DNA of 16,333 bases, taken from contig SKKR01000422.1 of NCBI GenBank assembly GCA_007123655.1, positions 1 to 16,333 of the forward strand, given 5' to 3'. This DNA is from Thermomicrobiaceae bacterium (lineage in GTDB: Bacteria > Chloroflexota > Chloroflexia > Thermomicrobiales > Thermomicrobiaceae). The notes under the pieces are model-generated. The model was given only the letters and a program-made list of their open reading frames with translations, was not told the DNA's origin and ran no database searches. The translations under genes and the position numbers were made by a program. Positions 7,164 to 14,043 of this stretch are shown here, piece by piece (the stretch's first letter is position 1; every line of letters starts with the position of its first letter).

Positions 7164-7226
7164 GCGTGCGGTGCGACGGCGATCTCGCACCAGGAAACCG
7201 GTTCCACTGAGAGGTGAGTCGCCCCA

Positions 7227-7682
7227 ATGAGTTCCGAGATCCGAATGCACCGGAATCCCGACATCGGCACCGAACGCTCGCGTGATCCCAATGAGGTCAT
7301 TAACGGGTTCGCTTTCTCGTACCTGCGGCTCTGTCGCGGGCACGGGTACGCGCTGACATCGAGTCTCGAACCGCAACCCGGAGACTGGATTCTCGGCGAA
7401 CGCATTCCGGACGACATGCGCCTGGCTACCGATCCTCCCGGAACGTTGCAGGCAGGCGAGATCGTGGTCCCGAGCCTTACCCGGCTGGTTCACCTGCTGC
7501 GACAGGAAGCATATTCAGTGGTCATCGACTGCTACCCGGACGACTTCGCCTGCATGTGTTTCAACGAGGACAGCTTCTCCCTGGCGAACGTGGTCTCCCG
7601 CAATCCGGAGGAGGCCGCGATGCGATCCCTCCTCTTCATCCTGAGTGAGAAGAAGGCGCAAGAGGCTGCCGCCGAACAGTAG
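7227..7682 (+). CDS. Hypothetical protein (151 aa)
   Basis: ATG 7227 is preceded by GAGAGGTGA about ten bases upstream. The soluble protein has no signal peptide. Residues 25-60 (NGFAFSYLRLCRGHGYAL then PGDWILGERIPDD) are followed by EIVVPSLTRLVHLLRQEAY, then VVIDCYPDDFACMCF and NPEEAAMRSLLFIL. The last layout, a beta-rich segment followed by 'TPEEAA..RALL..L', resembles small alpha/beta sandwich proteins that present a polar beta-sheet over a C-terminal helix, but I cannot assign a family. Three cysteines lie in or next to the central strand pair. It sits between the divergent membrane protein and the ureohydrolase gene, with a 67-bp gap to the start-proximal TTG of the latter, so the pair may share a transcript. 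Function is unknown. Confidence 0.7.
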   Translation: MSSEIRMHRNPDIGTERSRDPNEVINGFAFSYLRLCRGHGYALTSSLEPQPGDWILGERIPDDMRLATDPPGTLQAGEIVVPSLTRLVHLLRQEAYSVVIDCYPDDFACMCFNEDSFSLANVVSRNPEEAAMRSLLFILSEKKAQEAAAEQ

Positions 7683-7700
7683 CGGGAACGAACGGCAGGG

Positions 7701-7729
7701 TTCCCACGGCGGCGGATTGCCAGTACACT
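7701..7729 (+). promoter_or_regulatory. Candidate promoter of the ureohydrolase gene
   Basis: TTCCCA (7701-7706) and TACACT (7724-7729) are separated by 17 bp, each matching four of six consensus positions. The predicted start near 7736 leaves about 34 bases before TTG 7770. Confidence 0.35.
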
Positions 7730-7769
7730 GCCCTGACGCTGCAAAACGTTGTCCACGGGAGGGCAGACT

Positions 7770-8915
7770 TTGAAACACGAGGACCTCAAAGGAACCTGGG
7801 CGATGGACCGATCAGTCCAGTGGCCCAGCGAGAAGCGTGACGAACGCACCGAACAGGCGCTAGAGCACGGCCTCGAATCCGCCGCGTCGATTCGTGACCG
7901 CAAGATCCCGCTGTTCAACCGGAGTGGCGGCGGCTATTCGAACACGGGTCGCATGCTGGGAGCGCCGTACCTGGAAGACATGCGGGAACTCGGCGGGCAG
8001 GATGTCGCATTTATCGGGGTCCCGCTCGACACCGGCACGACATTCCGTTCCGGAACCCGGTTCGGACCGGAAGCCATGCGCCGCATATCCTCACTCGGAA
8101 GCAGTTACAACCCCGAAATTGGCGTCGACCTGGTGGAAACGCTCGACATGGTCGACGTGGGCGACGTCTCGGTCATCCCGGCCAACATTGAGAAAAGCTT
8201 CGACCAGATTGCCAGGGCGATCGGGTATCTGACCGAGCGCTCCGTCTTCCCGGTCGTCCTCGGGGGAGACCACTCCATCGGTTACCCGGACGTAATGGGG
8301 TTGTCCCCCTACGTCGACGGCAACATCGGGATCATCCACTTCGACCGCCATTCAGATCTCAGCGAGTTCAACATGGATGAGCGCATGCACGGCACGCCGT
8401 TCTTCCATGCAACGAACATCCCCAACGCACCGCCGCAGAACCTGGTACAGATCGGAATCGGCGGATGGACCGGATCCCGAGAGGGATTGCGAATCGCCAG
8501 AGACCGGCGAGCGACGGTGATTACGCTGGAGGACGTCGACCAGTTCGGGATCGACCGGATCGCCGAGTACGCGCTCGAAATCGCCTGGCGGAACGCAAAG
8601 GCCGTGTTCATCAGCTTCGATATCGATTGTATGGACCCGGCGTTTGCCCCAGGGACCGGCACACCGGAGCCGGGCGGATTCCTGCCACGAGAGCTGCTCA
8701 AGCTGATCCGGAAGGTTTCCCGCGAAGGGATCTCCGGACTTGAAGTCGTCGAAGTCTCGCCGCCCTACGACGTTGCTGACATAACCTCGCTTCTTGGTGT
8801 CCGGGTTGTCCAGACTGTTCTGGCCGAGGTGGTCCTTTCCGGCCAGATCGGCAAAATGCCGGAGATGAAGCCGCCCGACGGCGGGGAATCCACGATGGAT
8901 CAGGATCGAGACTGA
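7770..8915 (+). CDS. Ureohydrolase (agmatinase / guanidino-hydrolase family), DRHSD variant
   Basis: The 381-residue enzyme belongs to the arginase/agmatinase superfamily, which uses a binuclear metal site to hydrolyse guanidino groups to urea. The motifs are GGDHS (His168), HFDRHSD (Asp192, His194, Asp196), SFDIDCMDP (Asp284, Asp286) and the GTGTPEPGG loop. All six metal ligands are present, but the usual Ala of DAHxD is Arg193. This DRH form, with the neighbouring MDERMHGTPFFHATNIPNAP stretch, is one I recall from cyanobacterial guanidine hydrolase (GdmH/Sll1077-like) rather than from SpeB. The protein is longer at the N-terminus than SpeB (about 300). I chose TTG 7770 because GGAGGG lies six bases upstream; ATG 7803, with AAGGA, is an alternative. 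The substrate (agmatine, guanidinoacid or guanidine) is undecided. Confidence 0.9.
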   Translation: MKHEDLKGTWAMDRSVQWPSEKRDERTEQALEHGLESAASIRDRKIPLFNRSGGGYSNTGRMLGAPYLEDMRELGGQDVAFIGVPLDTGTTFRSGTRFGPEAMRRISSLGSSYNPEIGVDLVETLDMVDVGDVSVIPANIEKSFDQIARAIGYLTERSVFPVVLGGDHSIGYPDVMGLSPYVDGNIGIIHFDRHSDLSEFNMDERMHGTPFFHATNIPNAPPQNLVQIGIGGWTGSREGLRIARDRRATVITLEDVDQFGIDRIAEYALEIAWRNAKAVFISFDIDCMDPAFAPGTGTPEPGGFLPRELLKLIRKVSREGISGLEVVEVSPPYDVADITSLLGVRVVQTVLAEVVLSGQIGKMPEMKPPDGGESTMDQDRD

Positions 8916-8964
8916 ACGTCCCCCGGGTTGGCGGTGCGGGCCATTCCGAGCTTACCGGGTTGAC

Positions 8965-9006
8965 AGGAGTGGGCGCCTGAACCCGAATCCCGCTCCTCGT
9001 TTTGTT
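8965..9006 (+). terminator. Intrinsic terminator after the ureohydrolase gene
   Basis: AGGAGTGGG (8965-8973) pairs with CCCGCTCCT (8989-8997), nine pairs including one G-U, around a 15-base loop, followed by CGTTTTGTT. It lies 50 bp after the stop and just beyond the end of the convergent HAD gene. The opposite strand has no T-run, so it acts for plus-strand transcripts. Confidence 0.65.
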
Positions 9007-9015
9007 GCCGGTCAC

Positions 9016-9744
9016 CTATGGGGTCGTGCGCTTGAATACCAGCGACGAGAGCCGGGAAATGATCTCTCCGGTGTCCCCCAGCGTTTCGACTACGGCGTCC
9101 GCGCCCGCCCGTCGCAAATCAGCGACTGAATACTTCCCTGTTGCTGTCCCAAGGCAGGCGATCCCGTGAACATGCGCGCAGTGCACGTCCGCCGGGGTAT
9201 CCCCGACCACGACGCAATCGTCCGGATCGAACGACGCGGCATAGTGAGACTCGGCTCGCTCTACCGCCAGCGGAACCAGCGACGGTCGGTCCGGGACTTC
9301 ATCACCGAACGAGCCGACGGGAAACCGATCGGCGAGGCCCAACCTTTTGAGTTTCACCTCGACGATCGGCCGGCTTCCTCCGGTCATCACTGCAAGCGCG
9401 AACCGTGGATCTCCGTGCAGCTCAGATACGAGGTCCGCGACGCCGGGAAGCAGGTCGTCGTCACCGCCGGATTTCGTCTGCCAGACCTCCCGGTACGCGT
9501 CACCGGCGCGATGGAACACACGGTCGAGCGCGGGATCATCCGGCCGCACCCGGATCCCGGCCTGGCTCAGAACCTCGGTGGCGATCAGCCTGTCGACCTT
9601 GCCATCGAAATCGACCCGCATCACGGTCGCCTCGGCCGCGTCAGGGAAGATCGAGTGAACACCGACATCCATTGCCGCAAGATGGTCTGGATCGCCACGT
9701 TTGATAAGCGTGCCGTCAACGTCGAACAGAATCAGCCTGCTCAT
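9016..9744 (-). CDS. HAD-superfamily phosphatase
   Basis: The 242-residue hydrolase has all four HAD motifs: I, DVDGTL (Asp8 nucleophile, Asp10); II, the Thr in VMTGGSRP (about 118-124); III, a basic residue in the VEVKLKRLGL region; and IV, VVGDTPADV with acidic residues (about 175). Between motifs I and II is a helical cap of the phosphoglycolate-phosphatase/beta-phosphoglucomutase type (C1). It probably removes phosphate from a small metabolite. ATG 9744 overlaps the folC stop (ATGA), so it is translated by coupling with folC. That raises the idea that it acts on a folate-pathway or housekeeping phosphate ester, for example the dihydroneopterin phosphate step, but sequence alone does not show it. 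The family is certain; the substrate is open. Confidence 0.9.
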   Translation of the reverse strand: MSRLILFDVDGTLIKRGDPDHLAAMDVGVHSIFPDAAEATVMRVDFDGKVDRLIATEVLSQAGIRVRPDDPALDRVFHRAGDAYREVWQTKSGGDDDLLPGVADLVSELHGDPRFALAVMTGGSRPIVEVKLKRLGLADRFPVGSFGDEVPDRPSLVPLAVERAESHYAASFDPDDCVVVGDTPADVHCAHVHGIACLGTATGKYSVADLRRAGADAVVETLGDTGEIISRLSSLVFKRTTP

Positions 9745-11156
9745 TGTCGCCCGGCCTCCGGAAACGGGGTCCGCTGCTCAAGGATCGCCCCCTTCGGATA
9801 CCAGTGCTCGCGAACAGTACCTACCAGATACAGCGACCCGGTCACCACGATCTGATCCTCCAGGCTTGCCGTATCAAGCGCGACACGGATTGCGTCGGAC
9901 GGGTCGAGCACTACCTGATACGGAACGCCGGCATCTTCGATCGTCCGAACGATCTCGTTGACTGGAGCGCTCGGCCGCTCCACCGCACTCGGCGCGGTCA
10001 CGATGATCTCATCCGCCTCCGGCACAACGATGCGGGCCACGTTGAGAAAGTCATGCCCGCCCAGTGACCCGAGCACGAGAATTCGGCGCCCCTCATTCGA
10101 ATACAACTTGAGTGATTCCACGAGCGCGGTCACTTTCTCCGGGTTATGCGCTCCGTCCAGCACGACCTGCGGCCGGGTCTGGGGGATCTCCAGTCGCCCC
10201 GGAAACCGCGTTTGCTCGATACCCGCCTCGGCGGCCGACACCGATATCAGTGGACGCGATTCGTGCTGAAGTAGCTGCGTCGCAGCAACCGCAGCCGCCG
10301 CGTTCGATGCCTGGAACCTGCCCGGCAGCGGCAACCGGACCGGCCGGCTCAATCCGGACATCGTCAGGTAGCCTGCGTCCCCGTCTCGCCATTCCCACTG
10401 ATAATCCCGATTCGCCCGGAGTTCCACCAGCGGCGCGTTCATCTCGATTGCTTCCTGCCGGATAACCTCGAGCGCGGCCGGGTCCTCCACCGTAGTGACG
10501 GCAGGCGTGTTCTGTTTGATAACTCCGGCTTTGTGCCAGGCGATTTCCGGAATGGTCTCGCCAAGCGTGCGAACGTGGTCCAGGCCCACTGACGTGATCA
10601 CGCTAACGTCCGGCTGCACGACATTGGTCAGATCAAACCGCCCGCCGGCACCGGTTTCCACGACCGCGAAGTCGCAGTTTTCCCGTTGAAAGCACAGAAA
10701 CGTGAGCGCGACCCAGAACTCTCCGTACGTCAGGGCATGGTTCCCGGCATCCGTCCAGCGCCGCACCTCCTTGTCCAGCGCCTCGACATACCCGGCGAAC
10801 GACTGCGCTGACAGAAGCTTGTCATCGATCTGGAGTTTTTCCGTCTCGACCTGAAGGTAGGGGGAAACGTGCAGGCCCGTTCGGAACCCGTGTCGGGACA
10901 GGATGCTGGCCAGGAATGCGGACGTGGAACCTTTGCCAGATGTCCCCGCTACGTGGAGACAGCGATAGCTCAGGTGAGGATCGCCAATGAACCTGAGGAA
11001 CGCTCGCAAGCGCTGCTTCCGGGCGATCGCCCGGGCACGAATCTCCTCCGGGGTCGCATCCGGCGGCGGTGACGGCGGACCCTGGATCAAGCCCTCGAGA
11101 TATCGAGATGCCCAGTCATATTGCTGAAGCACCGTCTGACTGCGCTGATCGTGCAT
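9741..11156 (-). CDS. folC: Folylpolyglutamate synthase / dihydrofolate synthase
   Basis: The 471-residue FolC adds glutamate to dihydropteroate and to tetrahydrofolates with ATP, in the cytoplasm. Diagnostic features are the P-loop GTSGKGST (71-78), the omega-loop region TGLHVSPYL, TGAGGRFDLTN, DHVRTLGETIPEIAWHKAGVIK around 190-210 (with the lysine that is carbamylated in the family), and DGAHNPEK near 330 in the C-terminal domain. Length is near the upper end for the family, the N-terminus carrying a Pro-rich segment (GPPSPPPDATPEE). ATG 11156 was chosen because AGGGG lies eight bases upstream; the frame continues to 11222 in a low-quality stretch. It is coupled to the HAD gene downstream. 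A hairpin-rich 405-bp region precedes it. Assignment is secure. Confidence 0.95.
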   Translation of the reverse strand: MHDQRSQTVLQQYDWASRYLEGLIQGPPSPPPDATPEEIRARAIARKQRLRAFLRFIGDPHLSYRCLHVAGTSGKGSTSAFLASILSRHGFRTGLHVSPYLQVETEKLQIDDKLLSAQSFAGYVEALDKEVRRWTDAGNHALTYGEFWVALTFLCFQRENCDFAVVETGAGGRFDLTNVVQPDVSVITSVGLDHVRTLGETIPEIAWHKAGVIKQNTPAVTTVEDPAALEVIRQEAIEMNAPLVELRANRDYQWEWRDGDAGYLTMSGLSRPVRLPLPGRFQASNAAAAVAATQLLQHESRPLISVSAAEAGIEQTRFPGRLEIPQTRPQVVLDGAHNPEKVTALVESLKLYSNEGRRILVLGSLGGHDFLNVARIVVPEADEIIVTAPSAVERPSAPVNEIVRTIEDAGVPYQVVLDPSDAIRVALDTASLEDQIVVTGSLYLVGTVREHWYPKGAILEQRTPFPEAGRQ

Positions 11157-11561
11157 CGATTCAGCCCCTAACGCGCTGGCGCCCTGGATAACCCTTAGCC
11201 TGCACGAGCGAGTCGATCCCATGGGCAGAGCCGGGTGTGAACTCCTGTACCAAAGGACAGGTTGGTTTCTGTACCCCGAGTGATCGAATTCTGTTCCCGC
11301 GACCCGTGCACACTGTGCCGGGTCACCTTACAATGAATCCCGACGTCAGAAAACCGGTGCCGATCGGTGCACCGACTTGTGAGTCTTCACGAACGACTGA
11401 AACACGGTTCACAGAACCGCATCGGCGACAAATGCTAACTCCGCGGGTCAGTATCCCTGACCCACGAACCATTCCCCACTCTGGCGCGGCCCGCTCGTCC
11501 CCACACAAATATTGTGGAGCGGGCCGCTCCTTTTCCTTTCAGTTCCCTGTGCGAGAACCAC
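11157..11561. other. 405-bp intergenic region rich in perfect hairpins
   Basis: No convincing gene is seen. The stretch lies between the end of the Nudix gene and the start of folC (both minus strand). It contains at least five separate strong stem-loops: 11301-11324 (outer GACCCG/CGGGTC and inner GCAC/GTGC, one bulge), 11355-11374 (CGGTGC/GCACCG), 11405-11419 (CGGTTC-ACA-GAACCG), 11445-11463 (GGGTCAG/CTGACCC, 5-base loop) and the large 11486-11527 stem. A TACAAT occurs on the plus strand at 11329-11334 without a -35. It could be the structured leader of folC, an independent small RNA ending near 11540 on the plus strand, or a set of terminators. I match no known riboswitch or T-box. Confidence 0.5.
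11486..11540 (+). terminator. Large hairpin with T-rich tail, terminator-like on the plus strand
   Basis: GCGGCCCGCT (11486-11495) pairs perfectly with AGCGGGCCGC (11518-11527). Inside it CCACA (11501-11505) pairs with TGTGG (11513-11517). There is a five-base bulge (11496-11500) and a seven-base loop. The T-rich TCCTTTTCCTTTC follows on the plus strand only. No plus-strand gene lies upstream, so it either ends an unannotated RNA or serves the minus-strand Nudix transcript as a stem without a U-tract. Confidence 0.5.
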
Positions 11562-12068
11562 CTACACCGTCACGCGAACAGTCAGATCCTGAACGAGCCG
11601 ACGGTGCACCGGCGTCACCCCATCAGGAAGCTCGCAGGGATCGAAGAACCGGGCCTCGGTCACTTCCGCGCTCGACCGAAAATCTCCGCCAACGATGGAG
11701 GCGCGAAACACAAGGTCGACTGAAGGAAGTTTCCGGTTACTGCGAGCGTTGAGCAGGTCTTCGACAGCGACCTGATAGCCGGTCTCTTCGCGCAGTTCAC
11801 GGATGATACATTCCGCTGGATTCTCATGTCTCCCCATCCAGCCACCGGGCAGACTCCATTCGAACGCTGGATCGTAGGTGTTACGCACCAGGAGAACATG
11901 CTCCCGATCGTCGAAGATGACCGCGATGACGCCAACCATGAACCAGTCGTTCGCGCTCCGCATGATGCGAGATCTCGCTCCTTTCGGGAACGGCATATGA
12001 CGCCAGATCCACATCAGGAGCCGGTTGACCGGCCAGATCTTCATCAGGGCCTCGAACATCCAGCGCAT
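11562..12068 (-). CDS. Nudix hydrolase
   Basis: The 168-residue protein has a perfect Nudix box at 76-98: Gly76, five residues, Glu82, seven residues, then RELREETGY (Arg90, Glu91, Glu94, Glu95, Gly97). It therefore hydrolyses a nucleoside diphosphate linked to another moiety, using divalent metal bound by the REuxEE glutamates. The first 40 residues (MRWMFEALMKIWPVNRLLMWIWRHMPFPKG) are hydrophobic and basic, which could be an amphipathic or membrane-touching helix. This is unusual for a soluble Nudix enzyme. ATG 12068 has AGGAG four to five bases upstream, rather close. The gene stands alone, 358 bp from the next one, with a TATCAT -10-like box about 55 bp upstream (12122-12127). The substrate is not determinable. 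Confidence 0.9.
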   Translation of the reverse strand: MRWMFEALMKIWPVNRLLMWIWRHMPFPKGARSRIMRSANDWFMVGVIAVIFDDREHVLLVRNTYDPAFEWSLPGGWMGRHENPAECIIRELREETGYQVAVEDLLNARSNRKLPSVDLVFRASIVGGDFRSSAEVTEARFFDPCELPDGVTPVHRRLVQDLTVRVTV

Positions 12069-12426
12069 CTCACTCCTGCCTGCCGTACCGGCGGCGTCGC
12101 TCGTCCCGGATTCAAGCCGTAATGATACCGGGTCCCCGAACTCAGCGGTCCCTGATTAGCAACCCACTGCGCACATGGCATCTCGACTGGCGCTGACTCT
12201 GATCGACAAAAGCGATTCACCACAAGTGCCACACCCATGTTCCGATCGGACGTCGGCAGACCGGTTACTCTCGCCGCTCACGTTAGTGTTCCACCCTGTG
12301 CACAATTCTCGATATCTTGTTAGAATGTCAGAGACTAACGTGTTACGAATTAAGAGCGCGTGTGAGTTCTTTCGGCGGTCGATGAGGTCAAAATAGCCGG
12401 CGAGAGTAAGCCATCGGAGTTTCCTA
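12069..12426. other. Divergent intergenic region between the Nudix and surface-protein genes
   Basis: This gap of 358 bp has no credible gene. It probably holds both divergent promoters. On the plus strand an extended -10 (TG-T-TAGAAT) lies at 12318-12326. A perfect 9-bp inverted repeat brackets it, CACGTTAGT (12279-12287) and ACTAACGTG (12334-12342). A 10-bp palindrome TCCGATCGGA is at 12241-12250. Confidence 0.5.
12318..12326 (+). promoter_or_regulatory. Candidate extended -10 promoter of the Pro/Thr-stalk membrane protein gene
   Basis: TGTTAGAAT (TG-n-TAGAAT) is a good extended -10. The 17-bp-spaced -35 position is GTGCAC, a poor match, as is tolerated with extended -10 elements. The predicted leader is about 95 bases long and contains the right half of the 9-bp inverted repeat (12334-12342). 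Confidence 0.4.
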
Positions 12427-13374
12427 ATGTCGGCGTCTTCGCAACCAGACGAACACACCACGGATCCCGCCTCGAGTGAAGGTAGCCCAGACACCCAGCC
12501 AACTGGCAGCAGGGGAAGATCGTGGCTACTGATCGGAGGGGTCGGCTGCGTCGCGATACTCGGACTGTGCGTGATCGTGGCTGGCCTCGCTGTGCTTGTT
12601 GGAAACGACGAGGAAAACGACGTGGCGGATCCGACGCCCACGATCGAGATTGCCCAGGCAACAACGCCAGAGGTGACGGCCACAGTCGCGCCCGAGGAGA
12701 CCCCCACCCCAACCGCTCCCGTTCCAACGCCGGTTCCGGAGCCTACCCCCACGCCACTGCCAACGCCCACTCCTGAACCGACGCCGACGACAGCACCAAC
12801 ACCGATTCCAGAGCCGACACCAACTCCCGAGCCACCCGCAGAACCGATTACCTACACCGGAACCGGAGACGACTTCATCAGCATAGAAAAACCGGAAGGT
12901 CTCGAGTTGGCGGCGCTCCTGCACGTCCGGGGAAACCCTGAATCCAGGCACTTCGCTGTTTTGTCATTTGATGAATTTGGTGAGCAGGTTTCCCTGCTCG
13001 TCAATACAACTGATCCGTACGAAGGACTGGTACCGCTCGATTTCATGGACGGCGAGTACTCGACTCATCTTGAGATAAATGCTACGGGCGACTGGGAAAT
13101 CGAAATCCGGCCACTCGCGCTGATTGACAGTTACGACGTGCCTGGGGAGGTCGTCGGGAACGGAGATTACGTCTTCGCAATCGAAGGTCAATCTCAATCA
13201 GTGTTGATCGAGGGTAATCCTCAGGAACGACACTTCGCGGTCGTTGGATACGGTGATCGTTACCATCTCATGGTCAACACAGTGGATCGATATGACGGGC
13301 GCGTGCGTGTGCCTTCTGATGTAGCAATCATAGAAGTGGCCGCAACCAGCGACTGGCGCTTCGTTTTCGAGTAG
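12427..13374 (+). CDS. Membrane-anchored surface protein with Pro/Thr stalk and duplicated beta domain
   Basis: The 315-residue protein has a polar N-terminus (1-31), one membrane helix (about 33-59, WLLIGGVGCVAILGLCVIV), and an 80-residue Pro/Thr/Glu stalk made of PTP and PEPTPTP units (about 65-140). Two related domains follow, about 143-227 and 242-315. Both share a GD start, a (R/E)GNPxxRHFAV core, an LLVNT/LMVNT-xDxYxGxVP/RVP segment and a closing A(T)xDW strand. The topology is N-in with both domains outside. ATG 12427 has GGAG seven bases upstream. This domain type occurs in putative surface proteins of high-GC bacteria and Chloroflexota as far as I recall, without a function. The Pro/Thr stalk suggests it holds the domains away from the membrane. 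Confidence 0.8.
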   Translation: MSASSQPDEHTTDPASSEGSPDTQPTGSRGRSWLLIGGVGCVAILGLCVIVAGLAVLVGNDEENDVADPTPTIEIAQATTPEVTATVAPEETPTPTAPVPTPVPEPTPTPLPTPTPEPTPTTAPTPIPEPTPTPEPPAEPITYTGTGDDFISIEKPEGLELAALLHVRGNPESRHFAVLSFDEFGEQVSLLVNTTDPYEGLVPLDFMDGEYSTHLEINATGDWEIEIRPLALIDSYDVPGEVVGNGDYVFAIEGQSQSVLIEGNPQERHFAVVGYGDRYHLMVNTVDRYDGRVRVPSDVAIIEVAATSDWRFVFE

Positions 13375-13409
13375 CCCGCGCGTTCTTGAAAACACGTTCG
13401 GCATTCGCT

Positions 13410-13421
13410 CCACACGTGTGG
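13410..13421. repeat. Perfect 12-bp palindrome CCACACGTGTGG
   Basis: This self-complementary 12-mer lies 36 bp after the surface-protein stop, followed by TTCGCATGTTT. It could be a weak terminator stem (too short a loop to fold well) or a protein-binding site. A second hairpin, CGGGAA (13498-13503) with TTCCCG (13512-13517), lies further on. Confidence 0.4.
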
Positions 13422-13633
13422 TTCGCATGTTTAACCCTCACTAGGCGAGCAAGCCCCAGTTTGAACGCATAGTACCTCTCGCCATCCGTCCAGTTCTCGG
13501 GAATCTCCAGGTTCCCGATCCCGTGTGAACCACAGTGTTCCCGCCTGCCATCTATTCTCTGATCAGACGGTTGAGATGCCGCGGTAACCGTACCCGACGG
13601 GGACGCGTGGTTGACACATGAGAGGGGTATGAC

Positions 13634-14026
13634 ATGAGTACTGCATCACTGGTGTTCGGAATAGTCGGAGGGATGTTCGGGATACTTGCCGGGCTTCTGG
13701 CAATGATGGTCGGCGGGATCGGATCAGCGTTCGATGCCGAGGGGAGCGGATCGGTCGTCGGGCTGGGGTTCGCTGCGATCCTGCTCGGCGTCTTCGGCAT
13801 TGTCGGCGGTGCCCTGAGCAATCGAAGTCCGGGGGCGGCAGGCATCGTCCAGGCCGTTGTCGGGGTGCTCGGGTTCGTTGCCATCTCACTGTTCTGGGTG
13901 CTGGCCGGCGTTCTGTTGATTGCGGGAGCGGTCTTCGCGTTCCTGAGCCGCCGAAGCACCAAAGGGACATCGCACGACGACGAGTATGACCCTGCCGCCC
14001 CGCCGGAATTACCGGCAGTCAACTAG
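13634..14026 (+). CDS. DUF4064-like four-helix membrane protein
   Basis: The 130-residue protein has four Gly/Ala-rich membrane helices (about 6-30, 41-62, 67-87 and 90-110) and a charged tail ending DDEYDPAAPPELPAVN. The opening MSTASLVFGIVGGMFGILAGLLAMMVGGIGSAF (read here in two parts, residues 1-18 and 19-33) matches the pattern of DUF4064 proteins, small membrane proteins of unknown role often found next to lipoproteins or DUF4190/DUF4352 proteins. ATG 13634 has AGAGGGG six bases upstream. The lipoprotein gene begins 17 bp after its stop, so they are a two-gene operon. The family call is from memory at moderate confidence; the membrane topology is clear. Confidence 0.75.
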   Translation: MSTASLVFGIVGGMFGILAGLLAMMVGGIGSAFDAEGSGSVVGLGFAAILLGVFGIVGGALSNRSPGAAGIVQAVVGVLGFVAISLFWVLAGVLLIAGAVFAFLSRRSTKGTSHDDEYDPAAPPELPAVN

Positions 14027-14043
14027 AAAAGGGAGATTTCAGA

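Noticed and set aside
11323..11508. Minus-strand 61-codon frame in the hairpin region
   Set aside because: No SD or recognisable protein features. It runs through four stem-loops, which better explain the sequence constraint.
11504..11516. CACAAATATTGTG considered as a Rex operator
   Set aside because: Rex sites have outward TTGTGA...TCACAA order. Here the half-sites are reversed, and the sequence forms the tip of the large hairpin.
12156..12770. Minus-strand Gly/Val/Ser-rich open frame (204 codons)
   Set aside because: It is the complement of the Pro/Thr stalk repeats and the intergenic region; no SD or motif supports it.
12690..12840. Repetitive DNA resembling a minisatellite or array
   Set aside because: The repetition is codon-level PTP/PEPT coding for the stalk of the surface protein. 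There are no spacers or constant repeat units as in CRISPR.
13611..13616. TTGACA as a -35 box for the DUF4064-like gene
   Set aside because: A -10 at 17 bp would fall at 13634, on the start codon itself, where no TATAAT-like sequence exists.
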